Shown here: one piece after another, positions 31,779 to 32,543 of the stretch
Position numbering within the stretch: position 1 is the first letter of the stretch
Layout: every line of letters starts with the position of its first letter
Assembly: GCA_007135605.1 (NCBI GenBank)
Contig: SLIN01000255.1
Span: 1-32,543, forward strand
Length of the DNA: 32,543 nt
DNA from: Spirochaetales bacterium
GTDB lineage: Bacteria > Spirochaetota > Spirochaetia > DSM-27196 > SKKC01
Direction: 5' to 3'
Translations under genes and position numbers: made by a program
The notes under the pieces: model-generated
Told to the model about the DNA's origin: nothing
Seen by the model: only the letters and a program-made list of their open reading frames with translations
Database searches by the model: none

Positions 31779-32543
31779 TCACTGCCCTCCACTCGCCGCC
31801 TTTTTGACCAACTGATCGATCGCCTCCTCGGGAACCTTACCGCCGGTAAGCTGTGGGACTTTCCGCAGCGGGATGTTGAGAAACATTTCCCGTTCCGCGC
31901 GCATTCCTCCCGACAGCCGGTCGACCAGGTCGGCCCCGATCACCGAGTCGAACGCCTCACGTCCGCGCTCGTCGTCGAGCCAGTCGCGAATCGGATTCCA
32001 GCCCGAAAGCTCTCGTCGCAGGCTTCGCGACGCTTGGACGTGAACCGTTACGCGGTGCCGAATATCGTCGGGTGTCGAGCCCATCTGCAGCTCATATTCA
32101 CCGTCGTCGACTATCCAGTCGGAGAAGGTCGGATCGTAGTAGGCGAAATCGCGACGCGAGAGGACAAACGCCACTTCACCGCGTTCGCCGGCGGCGAGAC
32201 GGAGCTTACGAAAGGCCTTGAGCTCGCGCGGCGGCCGTTTCAACCGTGCCTGCTTCGGCGACACATACAGCTGCACAACCTCCGCGCCGTCGCGCTCGCC
32301 GACGTTCGTCACCGGCAGAGCAACCGACAACGAATCGGTGTCGACGATCGAATCGGAGCTCACATTCGCCGCTCCATACTCAAACTCGGTGTACGAGAGC
32401 CCATGGCCGAACCGATACCGCGGCTCGATTCCCTTCGCATCGTGATACCGATATCCCACGAATACGCCCTCGCCGTAACGAACCTCGCCGTTTTCACCCG
32501 GATAATTCAGCCAGGCGGAGGTCTCCTCGAGCCGCTTCGGAAG
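31779..32543 (-). CDS. Glycoside hydrolase family 3 beta-glucosidase, C-terminal part (partial)
   Basis: The last 254 residues of a gene whose start lies beyond the right edge. It begins LPKRLEETSAWLNYPGE and GEVRYGEGVFVGYRYHDAKG, then YRFGHGLSYTEFEY, the classic end of the GH3 second catalytic domain. A fibronectin-III-like domain follows: VALPVTNVGERDGAEVVQLYVSP, RPPRELKAFRKLRLAAGE, FVLSRRDFAYYD and WIVDDGEYELQMGSTPDDI. The final 80 residues are an extra helical tail (LSGWNPIRDWLDDERG) seen in some GH3 enzymes. GH3 enzymes remove glucose or xylose from the non-reducing ends of oligosaccharides. The catalytic aspartate is outside the window, so specificity is open. It converges with metF. 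Confidence 0.88.
   Translation of the reverse strand, partial: LPKRLEETSAWLNYPGENGEVRYGEGVFVGYRYHDAKGIEPRYRFGHGLSYTEFEYGAANVSSDSIVDTDSLSVALPVTNVGERDGAEVVQLYVSPKQARLKRPPRELKAFRKLRLAAGERGEVAFVLSRRDFAYYDPTFSDWIVDDGEYELQMGSTPDDIRHRVTVHVQASRSLRRELSGWNPIRDWLDDERGREAFDSVIGADLVDRLSGGMRAEREMFLNIPLRKVPQLTGGKVPEEAIDQLVKKAASGGQ

Noticed and set aside
1-32543. CRISPR array, insertion sequence, prophage or integron
   Set aside because: No regular repeat-spacer series, transposase, integrase or terminal inverted repeats were seen.

Overview
The window is GC-rich bacterial chromosome, densely packed with short operons on both strands. There is no rRNA, tRNA, CRISPR array, insertion sequence or prophage that I can recognise. 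Several features fit a free-living, salt-adapted member of the Spirochaetota: lipoproteins with relaxed lipoboxes, LysM and FecR/PEGA/ankyrin envelope proteins, a stand-alone cyclic-nucleotide-binding protein, DUF3783 and DUF4919 proteins, a complete glycine-to-betaine methylation pathway and a multisubunit Na+/H+ antiporter. The phylum call is inference from gene content, not proof.

Layout. 1-98 (-): first codons of an RNA uracil-methyltransferase-like gene. 423-2123 (+): a repeat lipoprotein and a LysM protein. 2209-4134 (-): a FecR-PEGA-ankyrin membrane protein. 4152-4557 (-): decayed N-terminal remnant of an L-serine dehydratase. 4560-7852 (-): membrane-anchored winged-helix-like protein, FGGY sugar kinase and argH. 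7997-10252 (+): a gamma-glutamyltransferase lipoprotein with an extra N-terminal domain. 10292-13514 (-): nitroreductase and clpB. 13650-15061 (+): DUF3783 protein and hisC.

15188-19588 (+) is an eight-gene Mrp/Mnh cation/proton antiporter in the order E-F-G-(MbhD-like)-(MbhE-like)-B-C-D. This is the order of the antiporter module of membrane-bound hydrogenases, and the large NuoL-like MrpA half is absent. MnhE has no ATG, GTG or TTG that would include its first membrane helices. 19717-23096 is a sulfur module: a TauE/SafE permease and a CstB-like metallo-beta-lactamase/rhodanese on the minus strand, diverging from two YeeE/YedE transporter halves across an AT-rich control region. A cNMP-binding protein (23253-23798) and a secreted DUF4919 protein (23881-24516) follow.

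24547-31756 is the most coherent system: a divergent MarR regulator, then metK, adenosine kinase, ahcY, glycine/sarcosine N-methyltransferase, dimethylglycine N-methyltransferase and metF. The cluster makes SAM, spends three methyl groups per glycine to make the osmolyte betaine, clears the inhibitory S-adenosylhomocysteine and adenosine, and supplies methyl-THF to remake methionine. Palindromes sit in the marR-metK gap and a foldable leader sits just before the first methyltransferase gene. With the antiporter, this makes the window largely a salt-tolerance region. It ends in the C-terminal part of a GH3 beta-glucosidase (-).

Two recurring expression features stand out. GC-rich perfect hairpins without a U-tract occur at many gene ends. 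Several genes lack a Shine-Dalgarno sequence and have a candidate -10 box 6-11 nt before the start codon, suggesting leaderless transcripts.
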